Assembly (NCBI RefSeq): GCF_000379125.1
Contig: NZ_KB900626.1
Location: forward strand, 1,583,748 to 1,647,747
Origin: Methylosinus sp. LW4
Lineage (GTDB): Bacteria > Pseudomonadota > Alphaproteobacteria > Rhizobiales > Beijerinckiaceae
DNA length: 64,000 bases
Direction: 5' to 3'
Shown: in pieces, positions 9,063-17,437 of the stretch
Numbering within the stretch: the stretch's first letter is position 1
How the letters are laid out: every line of letters starts with the position of its first letter
Program-made: the position numbers and the translations under genes
Notes under the pieces: generated by a model
What the model saw: the letters and a program-made list of their open reading frames with translations, nothing else
What the model was told of the DNA's origin: nothing
The model's database searches: none

Positions 9063-10488
9063 ACTCTTCCGCACGACGGCCTTCAAGCTGTCGCTCGCCT
9101 ATCTGGTGCTCTTCGGCATCGGCGCCGCATTGGTGCTGACGCGCGTGCAGATCAATGTCGAGGACCTCTTCGACGAGCAGACCGCGCAGACGATCGACGC
9201 CGACATTCGCGGCCTCGCCGAGCAATATTCGGAAGGCGGCATTCGCCAGCTGGTGGAGGTGATCGAGCGGCGCGTGCGCACGCCCGGCGCCTCGCTCTAT
9301 CTGGTGACGACCTTCTCCGGCGAGCTGGTCGTCGGCAATATCGCCGAGCTGCCGCCGGACCTGCCGGACGGCACCGAGCTGGTGGAGGCGCGCTATCAGC
9401 GGCGCGGCGAGACCGCCGCCCACCATCGCGCCATGATGCGGCTGTTCCAGCTCCCCGGCGGCTTTCGCCTGCTGGTCGGCCATGATCTGCAAGACCGAAA
9501 GCTGCTGCGCGGCATATTGCGCCGCGCGCTCGTCGCCTCGCTGTTCTGGCTCATCGCCATCGGCACGCTCGGCGGCCTCATCGTCGCGCGGCGCATTCTG
9601 GCGCGGCTCGACAAGCTCTCCGCCTCGGGCCGCCGCATCATGTCCGGCGATCTCGAGCAGCGCCTGCCGCTGATGGGCGCGGACGATGAGCTGGACCGTC
9701 TCGCCGGCAATCTCAACGCCATGCTGGACCGCATCGGGCAGCTGATGACGGGGCTGCGCGAGGTCTCCGACAATATCGCGCATGATCTCAAGACGCCGCT
9801 GACGCGCCTGCGCAATCGCGCCGACGCCGCGCTGCGCGCCGATCTCGGCGCCGACCAATATCGCGACGCGCTGACCGACATGATCGAGGAGTCGGATGCG
9901 CTCATCCGCATTTTCGACGCGCTGCTGATGATCGCGCGCGCGGAGGCCGGCTATTGCAGCGATTTCTCCAGCGATTTCGACGCCGGCCGCGTCGCCGCCG
10001 ACATTGCCGAAATGTACGAGCCCGTCGCCGAGGAGCATGGCGCGCGCATAGAGCTCGCCGCCGCCGAGGGCCTGACGCTGCGCGGCAATCGCGAGCTGCT
10101 CGGGCAAGCGCTGGTCAATCTCGTCGACAATGCGCTGAAATATGGCGCGACCGAGCCGGGCGCCGTCGTCGGCGTCGCGGCGCGAGGGACGAGCGACGGC
10201 ATAGAGATCGCGGTCTCCGACCGCGGCCCCGGCATAGCGGAGAAGGACCGCGACCGTGTGATCGGCCGTTTCGTGCGGCTAGAGAATTCGCGCTCGCGGC
10301 CGGGCTCCGGCCTCGGTCTCTCGCTCGCCGCCGCCGTGGCGCGACTGCATGGCGGGACCTTGCGCATAGAGGACAATGCGCCGGGACTGCGCGTCGTGCT
10401 CGCGCTGCCGCGCGCGGCCCAGGCCAAGACTCATGCGCCGAGCACTGCGCCCTCCCCCGCCGTTCCGCTGGCGCCGCCGGCGGAATAG
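9046..10488 (+). CDS. Sensor histidine kinase, partner of the upstream regulator
   Basis: This is an inner-membrane kinase of 480 residues. There are two membrane helices (about 15-32 and 160-180) around a roughly 125-residue periplasmic sensor region with no recognisable fold. A HAMP linker follows near 185-235. The HisKA box DNIAHDLKTPLTRLRNR has its phospho-histidine near residue 246. The ATPase domain has the N box LVNLVDNALKYG near 355 and the G boxes DRGPGIAEKDRDRV and GSGLGLSL. Translation starts at a GTG inside the regulator gene, 17 bases before that gene ends. The Pro/Ala-rich tail is probably disordered. Confidence 0.94.
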   Translation: MKALVRLFRTTAFKLSLAYLVLFGIGAALVLTRVQINVEDLFDEQTAQTIDADIRGLAEQYSEGGIRQLVEVIERRVRTPGASLYLVTTFSGELVVGNIAELPPDLPDGTELVEARYQRRGETAAHHRAMMRLFQLPGGFRLLVGHDLQDRKLLRGILRRALVASLFWLIAIGTLGGLIVARRILARLDKLSASGRRIMSGDLEQRLPLMGADDELDRLAGNLNAMLDRIGQLMTGLREVSDNIAHDLKTPLTRLRNRADAALRADLGADQYRDALTDMIEESDALIRIFDALLMIARAEAGYCSDFSSDFDAGRVAADIAEMYEPVAEEHGARIELAAAEGLTLRGNRELLGQALVNLVDNALKYGATEPGAVVGVAARGTSDGIEIAVSDRGPGIAEKDRDRVIGRFVRLENSRSRPGSGLGLSLAAAVARLHGGTLRIEDNAPGLRVVLALPRAAQAKTHAPSTAPSPAVPLAPPAE

Positions 10489-10492
10489 CTCC

Positions 10493-12328
10493 TCAATCGA
10501 GCTCGAATCTGTCCTTGTAGTCCTTGCGCAGCGCGGGGTCCTGATCCTCCTTGCGCAAATGGCAATTGCCGATGACGAGCGTCTCGATCTCCGTGCCCAT
10601 GAAGCAGGCGAAGGCGTCCTCCGGCTTGCAGACGATCGGCTCGCCGCGCACATTGAAGCTCGTATTGACCAGCACGGGACAGGATGTCAGCGCATGAAAG
10701 GCCGAGATCAGCGCGTGATAGCGCGGATTGGTCTCCTCATGCACCGTCTGCACGCGCGCGGAGCCGTCGACATGCGTCACCGCCGGAATGACGCTGCGCG
10801 GACGATTCAGCCGTTCTATGCCGAACAGCGCCTCATCCTCCGCACGGGTCGCGAGCCTGTGCTTCGTCGCGACATCGGCGACGAGCAGCATGTAAGGCGA
10901 ATCCTCGTCGAGATCGAACCAATCGGCGACATGCTCGCGTAGAACGGAGGGCGCGAAGGGTCGAAAGGATTCGCGATATTTCACCTTGAGATTGAGCGTC
11001 CGCTGCATTTCCGGCGAGCGCGGATCGGCGAGAATGGAACGCCCGCCGAGTGCGCGCGGGCCGAACTCCATGCGCCCCTGGAACCAGCCCACCGCTCTGC
11101 CGTCGGCGAGATCGCGCGCCGTCGCTGCGATGGTCTCCTCATCCGAGAGCGTCGTGAAGCGCGCGCCGCAATCGGCGAGGCGGCGCTCTATGTCGCTCTG
11201 CGAATAGGACGGCCCGAGATAGCCGCCCTGCATGGCGTCGCTCTCGCCGCGCGCGGCGCGCGGACGCCCGTTGAATTCATGATAGGCGAGCAGCGCGGCG
11301 CCGAGCGCGCCGCCGGCGTCGCCCGCCGCAGGCTGAATCCAGATTCGCTCGAAGCTCTTGTCGCGCAGCACCTTGCCATTGGCGACGCAATTGAGCGCGA
11401 CGCCGCCGGCGAGGCAGAGATTGCGCGCGCCCGTCTCCGCCGCCAGCGCGCGCGTCAGGCGCAGCACGATCTCCTCCGTCACCGCCTGGATCGACGCGGC
11501 TATGTCCATATGACGCTGCGTCAGCTGCTCTTCCGGCGCGCGCGGCGGACCGCCGAACAGGCGATGCAGCTTCTCGCTCGACATGCGCAGCCCTGTGCAA
11601 TAATCGAAATAGGATTGATCGAGGCGGAATGTGCCGTCATTTTTCAGATCGACGATGTGATCGAGAATGAGGCTCGCATATTTCGGCTCGCCATAGGGCG
11701 CGAGGCCCATCAGCTTATATTCGCCGCTATTGACCTTGAAGCCCGTGTAATAGGTGAAGGCCGAATAGAGCAGGCCGAGCGAATGCGGAAAGCGCAATTC
11801 GCGCTGCATGGCGAGCTTCGCGCCCTCGCCGAAGGCGACCGATGTCGTCGCCCATTCGCCGACGCCATCCATTGTCAGCACCACAGCCTCATCGAATGGC
11901 GATGGATAGAAGGCGCTCGCCGCATGGCTGAGATGATGCTCAGCAAAGAGGAGACGCGCGCGCCAATCGACATTGGGCGCGTGATGCTTCAGCTTTTGCG
12001 CGAGCAGAGATTTTTGAAACAGCTTATCGCGCAGCCAAACCGGCAGAGCGGTCGCAAAAGACTGAAACCCGCGCGGCGCGAAGGCCATATAGGTCTCGAG
12101 CAAACGCTCGAACTTCACGAAAGGCTTGTCGTAGAAGGCGACGTGATCGATGTCCTTCGCCTCGACGCCAGCGGCGGCGAGGCAATAATCGATGGCGTTG
12201 GCGGGGAAGCGCGCATCATGCTTGACGCGAGAGAAGCGCTCTTCCTGCGCGGCGGCGACGATGCGTCCATCCTCGATCAACGCGGCCGCGCTGTCGTGAT
12301 AGAAGGCGGAAACGCCCAGAATTCGCAC
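10493..12328 (-). CDS. NodU/CmcH-family carbamoyltransferase
   Basis: Enzymes of this family move a carbamoyl group from carbamoyl phosphate to a hydroxyl of a natural product or sugar. The 611-residue protein has both expected halves. The N-terminal ASKHA-like domain has GVSAFYHDSAAALI, AEHHLSHAASAFYPSPF and, near 320, GGVALNCVANGK. The C-terminal domain starts near 375 with GYLGPSYS and contains FGPRALGGRSILADPR and FRPFAPSVLREH. The GTG start lies six bases beyond the stop of the small DUF5989-like gene, pointing to coupling. The substrate is unknown: no glycosyltransferase, antibiotic or Nod-factor gene lies nearby. Confidence 0.93.
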   Translation of the reverse strand: MRILGVSAFYHDSAAALIEDGRIVAAAQEERFSRVKHDARFPANAIDYCLAAAGVEAKDIDHVAFYDKPFVKFERLLETYMAFAPRGFQSFATALPVWLRDKLFQKSLLAQKLKHHAPNVDWRARLLFAEHHLSHAASAFYPSPFDEAVVLTMDGVGEWATTSVAFGEGAKLAMQRELRFPHSLGLLYSAFTYYTGFKVNSGEYKLMGLAPYGEPKYASLILDHIVDLKNDGTFRLDQSYFDYCTGLRMSSEKLHRLFGGPPRAPEEQLTQRHMDIAASIQAVTEEIVLRLTRALAAETGARNLCLAGGVALNCVANGKVLRDKSFERIWIQPAAGDAGGALGAALLAYHEFNGRPRAARGESDAMQGGYLGPSYSQSDIERRLADCGARFTTLSDEETIAATARDLADGRAVGWFQGRMEFGPRALGGRSILADPRSPEMQRTLNLKVKYRESFRPFAPSVLREHVADWFDLDEDSPYMLLVADVATKHRLATRAEDEALFGIERLNRPRSVIPAVTHVDGSARVQTVHEETNPRYHALISAFHALTSCPVLVNTSFNVRGEPIVCKPEDAFACFMGTEIETLVIGNCHLRKEDQDPALRKDYKDRFELD

Positions 12329-12334
12329 GAGCGA

Positions 12335-12481
12335 TCAGAACAGCGTGTAGATGAAAGGCGCGACCGCCGTTCCCTGCAGCAGCATCAGGCCGCCGAGCAG
12401 CATCATCACGCCGAGCACCGGCGCCATCCAATATTTCTTGCGGCTCGCGACGAAATCCCACAGCTCGACAACCATATCCAT
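12335..12481 (-). CDS. DUF5989-like single-pass small membrane protein
   Basis: This 48-residue protein has an amphipathic start containing ELWDFVASRKKYWM, followed by one hydrophobic helix to the C-terminus (about residues 18-45). The pattern LWDFVASRKKYWMAP is what I know from small DUF5989 proteins found next to SxtJ and carbamoyltransferase genes. ATG 12481 is preceded by an AGGGAGACGA ribosome site; the upstream codons do not resemble protein. It sits between sxtJ-like and carbamoyltransferase genes with short gaps. It may anchor or position the enzyme at the membrane, but that is inference. Confidence 0.75.
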   Translation of the reverse strand: MDMVVELWDFVASRKKYWMAPVLGVMMLLGGLMLLQGTAVAPFIYTLF

Positions 12482-12516
12482 CGCATTCGTCTCCCTGACA
12501 GAAATTGCTTTTGCGG

Positions 12517-12933
12517 TCAGAATTGCTTGCGCATGTCGGAGGCGCCGTCCGCATCGCCACGCCGCGTCCAATAGCTCTCTGCCGCAGGGTCGAAACGCAG
12601 CGCGAGCGGATCATGCCCGCGCAGCCGAAACAGAATTGCGATCGGCGTCACCACGCCGAAGAACAGCACGGCCATGACGATCGGATTGACGATTTTGTGC
12701 AGCGTCGATCCAAAGGCGAGCCATAGATCATTGAGCGCTGCGAGCCGCTTCGGCGCGATGATGGCGAGCGCTGCGAAAACCGCGGCGACCGCGAGCGCCC
12801 AGAGGTGCGGAGAGTCGTTTCGCCACATCGGCGCCAGCGCCAAAATGGTCAGCGCAGCGGCGATCACCAGGCCAAAAGAGCGATCGGAGCCACGCTCGAC
12901 CGGCCGATCCGAGGTGAGGGTCTCATGCGTCAT
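12517..12933 (-). CDS. SxtJ-family membrane protein
   Basis: This 138-residue inner-membrane protein has a soluble N-terminus, a pair of hydrophobic helices (about 23-60) and a third near 85-103. The motif FGSTLHKIVNPIVMAVLFFGVVTPIA is typical of proteins named after SxtJ of the cyanobacterial saxitoxin cluster. The name reflects homology only; no other saxitoxin-type gene is here. It is the first gene of a leftward three-gene cassette ending in the carbamoyltransferase. Its biochemical role is unknown in any organism I can name. Confidence 0.8.
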   Translation of the reverse strand: MTHETLTSDRPVERGSDRSFGLVIAAALTILALAPMWRNDSPHLWALAVAAVFAALAIIAPKRLAALNDLWLAFGSTLHKIVNPIVMAVLFFGVVTPIAILFRLRGHDPLALRFDPAAESYWTRRGDADGASDMRKQF

Positions 12934-13248
12934 CTTATGGCGCTATTCCCTGAAAAAACCGTAGAAACGCGTCGTCATCGAAACCTTTCGAGGCTTAGGC
13001 GGTGAAAAGCCGAGCGTCAATTACGGGGTATCCCCATCCGCGTCCGCAGATCGATGTAGAAGATTGAGCGGCATGACGTTTCCATGCTCGCATGACTTTG
13101 CGCCCCGGTCTCGCGGCGCGGGCGAGCCTGTGGATGACCTTCATGCAATGGGCCGGCGCCGCGCGAATGCGCGGCCGCGGCGCGCTTTCGGCTTGCGCAC
13201 GACAAAAAAAAGGACCTTAATTCATGGGTTGTCGGAAAGGGGCCTGCA
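12934..13248. other. Divergent intergenic region between sxtJ-like and radical SAM genes
   Basis: These 315 bases must hold the start signals for both outward genes. I see the short palindrome GGGGTATCCCC at 13025-13035. A GC-rich imperfect hairpin pairs GCGCCGCG (13156-13163) with CGCGGCGC (13176-13183). An A8 tract near 13203-13211 precedes GGACCTTAATT. An AAAGGGG ribosome site lies just before 13249. No convincing sigma-70 promoter or RNA gene was found. Confidence 0.5.
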
Positions 13249-14814
13249 ATGACCTCATCCCTTTATATCATCAATCCCGCTGCAGATTTTCCAACCTACT
13301 TCGGCGCAGAGATTCTCGTCGCCTCCGGCCGGCCTTCCGGCGTCATGATGGCCGATCTCTCATCGACCACCGTCGCTGCGATGGCGCCGCGCGACTTCGC
13401 GATCGAGATCAGCGACGAGGGCGTCGCGCCCGTGAATTTCGATCATGACGCGGATTGGATTTGCGTCACCGGCAAGGTGAGCCAGCGTCGCCGCATGATC
13501 GCCATCGCCGACGAATTTCGTCGTCGCGGCAAGAAGGTCATCATCGGCGGGCCCTACGCCAGCCTCAGCCCCGATCATCTCGCCGCGCATTGCGACGTGC
13601 TGGTGAGCGGCGAGATCGAGGAGATTTCGGAAGAATTCTTCGCCGATCTGCGCCGCGGGCGGCCGCGTGATCGCTACATCGGCGACAAGCCTTCGCTGGC
13701 GACGAGCCCGATCCCGCGCTGGGATCTCTATCCCAATCATCGCGCCATGCTCGGCGCCGTGCAGACCTCGCGCGGCTGTCCGTTCGAATGCGAATTCTGC
13801 GACGTCATCCAATATCTCGGCCGCAAGCAGCGCCACAAGCCGATCGCCAATGTGATCGCCGAGCTCGACGCGCTGTGGGCGCATGGCTTTCGCGCGACAT
13901 TCTTGGCCGATGACAATTTCACCGCCTATCGCGCCCATTGCAAGGAGCTGCTGGAGGCGATGGCGCATTGGCGGCGCAATGGCCATGAGATGGATTTCGT
14001 CACGCAAATCTCCATCGACGCGACGCGCGATGCGGAGCTGATGGACATGCTGGTCGAGGCCGGCGTGCATCAAGTGTTCATCGGCATCGAGACGCCCAAT
14101 CTCGACAGCCTGCGCGAGACTGGCAAGAAGCAGAATTTGAAGATCGACATTCCGAGCGAGGTGCAGAAGCTCATCGACCGCGGCATTTCGGTGATGGGCG
14201 GCATGATCGTCGGCTTCGATCACGACGGACCGAACGTGTTTTCGCAGCAATATGAGTTCGCCATGTCGACGCCGATCCCCATCTTCAGCCTCGGCGCGCT
14301 GATGGCCTCGGAGGCGACGCCGCTCTTCGACCGCATCGCGGCGGAGGGACGCCTGCTGCAAGGCACTGTGGAGACGCAGGCGGTGCCCTGGGGCTCCAAT
14401 ATTCGCCCGGTGACGATGAGCATGGAGGAGCTGAATTCCGGCCTGCACAATCTCTGCAACGCGCTCTATTCGCCCGCCGCCTTCGGCGAGCGCATGTTGA
14501 ATTTCATTCACAGCTTTGGCCGCGCGCGCGATTTGAGCGACGCCGAGCTGCCGGAGTTCGAGAGCTTCCGCGAGGTGGAGCGGCAGGCGATGGAGATCGC
14601 CGCCGAGGTGCGCCGTCTCGGCGACGCCGAAGGCCGCATGTGGAACAAAGTGTGGGGCGCGGCGCTGCGCAAGCCGGCGACGGCGAAGATCGTCGGCCGC
14701 ATCATGTTCCAATATGCGCAGGCGCGGCACATGTTCGACCGCGGCAATTATTGGGAGCCGCAATTGGCCTATGCGCCGCCGCGGCGGGAGATGGCGGAGG
14801 CCGCAGCGGAGTGA
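13249..14814 (+). CDS. B12-binding-domain radical SAM protein
   Basis: This 521-residue enzyme has a cobalamin-binding Rossmann-like N-terminus (about 1-135; GKKVIIGGPYASLSPDHL). The radical SAM core has the [4Fe-4S] ligands in RGCPFECEFCD near residue 182, then FLADDNFTAYR and VFIGIETPNLDSLRETGK. The C-terminal third resembles the DUF4070 region of this family. Relatives include the hopanoid C-2 methylase HpnP, but the N-terminus and spacing here differ from HpnP as I know it. The methylation or rearrangement substrate is therefore undetermined. A strong AAAGGGG site supports the ATG. Divergent from the carbamoyltransferase cassette, it may share a pathway with it. Confidence 0.9.
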   Translation: MTSSLYIINPAADFPTYFGAEILVASGRPSGVMMADLSSTTVAAMAPRDFAIEISDEGVAPVNFDHDADWICVTGKVSQRRRMIAIADEFRRRGKKVIIGGPYASLSPDHLAAHCDVLVSGEIEEISEEFFADLRRGRPRDRYIGDKPSLATSPIPRWDLYPNHRAMLGAVQTSRGCPFECEFCDVIQYLGRKQRHKPIANVIAELDALWAHGFRATFLADDNFTAYRAHCKELLEAMAHWRRNGHEMDFVTQISIDATRDAELMDMLVEAGVHQVFIGIETPNLDSLRETGKKQNLKIDIPSEVQKLIDRGISVMGGMIVGFDHDGPNVFSQQYEFAMSTPIPIFSLGALMASEATPLFDRIAAEGRLLQGTVETQAVPWGSNIRPVTMSMEELNSGLHNLCNALYSPAAFGERMLNFIHSFGRARDLSDAELPEFESFREVERQAMEIAAEVRRLGDAEGRMWNKVWGAALRKPATAKIVGRIMFQYAQARHMFDRGNYWEPQLAYAPPRREMAEAAAE

Positions 14815-14859
14815 CGGTGGGGCCGTACCCTGTCGTCATTCGCGCGGCCTCTCCGCCTT

Positions 14860-14973
14860 CCTTCTCCCCGTTTACGGGGAGAAGGTGAGGATGAGGGGCT
14901 CGGGACGTTTTCCGTCTCTGACTAACGCCCCGAGCCCCTCACCCCAGCCCTCTCCCCGCGCGCGGGGAGAGGG
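14860..14973. repeat. Composite palindromic element (three consecutive hairpins)
   Basis: Hairpin 1 pairs CCTTCTCCCCG (14860-14870) with CGGGGAGAAGG (14875-14885). Hairpin 2 pairs GAGGGGCTCGGG (14893-14904) with CCCGAGCCCCTC (14929-14940). Hairpin 3 is a perfect 26-base palindrome at 14948-14973 built on CCCTCTCCCCGCG. Sequences of this look (CTTCTCCCC...GGGGAGAAGG, GAGGGGC) are common dispersed extragenic repeats in alphaproteobacterial genomes. It lies between two convergent genes and may also serve as a two-way transcription barrier. Confidence 0.8.
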
Positions 14974-15033
14974 AGCGCGCCGAAACATTCAGCCAAAACC
15001 GCGAGCTCGAAGGCTCGCCTCGCACAGCCGTCC

Positions 15034-17316
15034 TCAATGCAGCGACGTCCGCGCGCCTTGCGTCGAAATCGCACGCGTCGTCGGCCGCACGGGAATGCGC
15101 AGCATCACGACTGTGCCGATCCCCTCATGCGAGCGTATGCGCAGCGCGCCGCCATGCAGCGCCATCAGCGAGCGCGCGATGGCGAGGCCGAGGCCGGAGC
15201 CTTTCATGCCATTCTCGATGACGGCGATCGGCTGCTCGAAGGGGCGGCCGAGCTTCGGGATGGCGGCCTTCTCGATGCCGCAGCCATCGTCCTCGACGAA
15301 AATGGCGACAGAGCGCGCGAGCCGGCGCGCGCGCACGCGCACCGCGCCGCCGGCCGTGGTGAATTTCAGACTGTTGGAAACCAGCACGCCGATCGATTTG
15401 ACGATCGCGTCGTGATCGCCATAGCAGCGCAGCCCGTCGCGGGCGTCGACGCTGATCTCGACGCGCTTCGTCTCGGCGCTGTGGCGGAAGCGCTCCACCG
15501 TGGCGCGCACGGCGCCGGAGACGTCGACCTCGCGCTGGTCTAGCCGCACGCGGCCGGCCTCGAGCCGCGACATGTCGAGAATATCGGTCAGCACATCGAG
15601 CAGATAGCGGCCGCCCTGATGGATGTGGTTGCAATATTCGACATATTTGGTCGAGCCGAGCTGGCCGAACACTTGCGCCTGCATCATCTCCGAAAAGCCG
15701 ATGATGGCGTTGAGCGGCGTGCGCAGCTCATGACTCATATTGGCGAGGAATTCGGATTTGGCCTGATAGGCGGCTTCGGCCTCGCCCTTCTGCAGATGAT
15801 ATTGCTCGGCGAGAGTGGCGAGCTGCTGCGCCTGCGCCTCCAGCGTCTGCCGTGATTTCAGGAGGTCGGCGACGCTCGCCGTCAGCCGGCGCTCGGAGTC
15901 GATGAGCTTCTCCTGATTGCGCTTCAGCGCGGTGATGTCCGCGCCGACGGAGACATAGCCGCCGTCCTTGGTGCGGCGCTCGCTGATCTGCAGCCAGCGG
16001 CCATCCGCCAGCCGCGCCTCATAGGTGCGCTCGCTCGCCGTCACGGCCGCATCCGAGACGATCTGCGTCTCGGCCAGAGCGGCGGAAGCGCTCGCCATGA
16101 TGCGCGCATAGCTCGCGCCGGGCGCCGCGGCCTCGGCGGCGAGGCCGTGCAGCGCCAAAAATTTCGAATTGCAGGCGACGAGCCGATTATGCGCGTCCCA
16201 CAGCACGAAGGCTTCCGAGATCGTCTCTATCGCGTCGCGCAGCCGCATGTCGGCCGTCGCCGCGCCTTCCACCAGCGCGCGCTGCTCGGAAATATCGACG
16301 GCGACGCCGACGAGGCGCTTGCCGCCCTCTGGATCGTCGATCAATTCGGCGCAGGCGCGCAGCCACAGAAACTCGCCGCGCGCATTGCGAATGCGGAACT
16401 CGTGATCCATGCCGCGCGAGCCGGAGGCGACAATCGTCTCGACGATGGCGACGAGATCGCCATCCTGCGGATGCAGCCGCGTCTTCAATTCGCCGAAGGA
16501 GAGCGAGCGCTGCTCGGGATCGAGGCCGAGCAGGCCGAACATCGAATCGGACCAATGGATGCGCCCGCGCGCAATGTCCCAATCCCAAAGGCCGCAGCGG
16601 CCGGAGCCGAGCGCGGCGTCGACGCGCCGGCGCAGATCGATCTGCGCTCGCTCGGCGAGCGCGGCGCGACGCGCCTCCCGGCGAAAGGCGAGGAGGCCGA
16701 GCGCAGTGGCCGTGGCGACAGCGACCGACAGAGCCGCATAGAGGGCGAGAAGGCCCCGCCATTCGGCCAGCGCCGCGTCATAGGAGAGGATGGCCGCCAA
16801 TTGTCCGCCGCCCTGCCCCGGCGACAGATTGCGCACGGTGGCGAGCGCCTTGCGCCCATCGGCGAGGGTGACGCGCATCACGCCGGCCTTCTCGCCGAAT
16901 TCGATCAATAGCTGCTCGGCGCCGAGCAGATCGGCGAGCGCGCCGGAGGCGACCAGCGGCGCCGTCGCGGCTACGATATGGCCGGCCCTATCGGCGACGA
17001 CGACCCGGCGTCCGCGCGTCGCGGCATAGTCCGGCAGCGCCGCCGCGCCGCTGCGCAGCGAGGTCTCCACGTCGCGCGAGACGGCGCGCGCGAAAATCTC
17101 GAGCTCCTGCGCCGCCTCCGCCAGAGTGCGCTCATGCGCGGCCTCGGCCAGAAGGAGAAGCAGAGCGCCGAATGCGACGGCGCAGGTTCCGAGCGCGAGC
17201 GCCAGCTGGCGCGCGCTCGGCGTTTTCGTGATCAGCCGGCCGATGCTCGAGGAGGCCGCAGCGCTCCATGACGTATCGGCGCAAGTCGTCGTATTGGCCG
17301 CGCGCCCACGCGCCAT
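15034..17316 (-). CDS. PdhS/PleC-like PAS-domain sensor histidine kinase
   Basis: This 760-residue kinase has an N-terminal membrane helix (about residues 27-52) and an extracytoplasmic region to about 170. A second helix follows near 175-200. A PAS fold with WDWDIARGRIHWSDSMFGLLG lies around 235-345. A second PAS starts near 360 (ISEAFVLWDAHNRLV). A coiled coil follows, then HisKA with FLANMSHELRTPLNAIIGFSEM near 520. The following KYVEYCNHIHQGGRYLLDVL...ILDMSRLEAGR is characteristic of PleC/DivJ/PdhS kinases of the DivK-CtrA cell-cycle pathway. The ATPase domain ends near 755 (GSGLGLAIARSLMALHGG). ATG 17316 is preferred to a TTG nine codons upstream. pepN lies upstream on the same strand. 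Confidence 0.9.
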   Translation of the reverse strand: MARGRAANTTTCADTSWSAAASSSIGRLITKTPSARQLALALGTCAVAFGALLLLLAEAAHERTLAEAAQELEIFARAVSRDVETSLRSGAAALPDYAATRGRRVVVADRAGHIVAATAPLVASGALADLLGAEQLLIEFGEKAGVMRVTLADGRKALATVRNLSPGQGGGQLAAILSYDAALAEWRGLLALYAALSVAVATATALGLLAFRREARRAALAERAQIDLRRRVDAALGSGRCGLWDWDIARGRIHWSDSMFGLLGLDPEQRSLSFGELKTRLHPQDGDLVAIVETIVASGSRGMDHEFRIRNARGEFLWLRACAELIDDPEGGKRLVGVAVDISEQRALVEGAATADMRLRDAIETISEAFVLWDAHNRLVACNSKFLALHGLAAEAAAPGASYARIMASASAALAETQIVSDAAVTASERTYEARLADGRWLQISERRTKDGGYVSVGADITALKRNQEKLIDSERRLTASVADLLKSRQTLEAQAQQLATLAEQYHLQKGEAEAAYQAKSEFLANMSHELRTPLNAIIGFSEMMQAQVFGQLGSTKYVEYCNHIHQGGRYLLDVLTDILDMSRLEAGRVRLDQREVDVSGAVRATVERFRHSAETKRVEISVDARDGLRCYGDHDAIVKSIGVLVSNSLKFTTAGGAVRVRARRLARSVAIFVEDDGCGIEKAAIPKLGRPFEQPIAVIENGMKGSGLGLAIARSLMALHGGALRIRSHEGIGTVVMLRIPVRPTTRAISTQGARTSLH

Positions 17317-17437
17317 TTTCGTCCATCCCCGCAGTTGGCCCAAGAGGGGGAAAAACGCGCCGCATCCCGCCCCGAATCAGCCCCATTCGAATCCGCTGGC
17401 GGGATTTTGTCCAGACCTTAAAAGGACGTAAAGCCCC

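Noticed and set aside
10493..12933. Saxitoxin biosynthesis
   Set aside because: Only the SxtJ-like name recalls it. No polyketide-like SxtA, amidinotransferase or Rieske oxygenase genes are present, and the trio is widespread in non-producers.
13249..14814. Naming the radical SAM gene hpnP
   Set aside because: The N-terminal and linker sequences do not match HpnP as I know it, and no hopanoid gene is adjacent.
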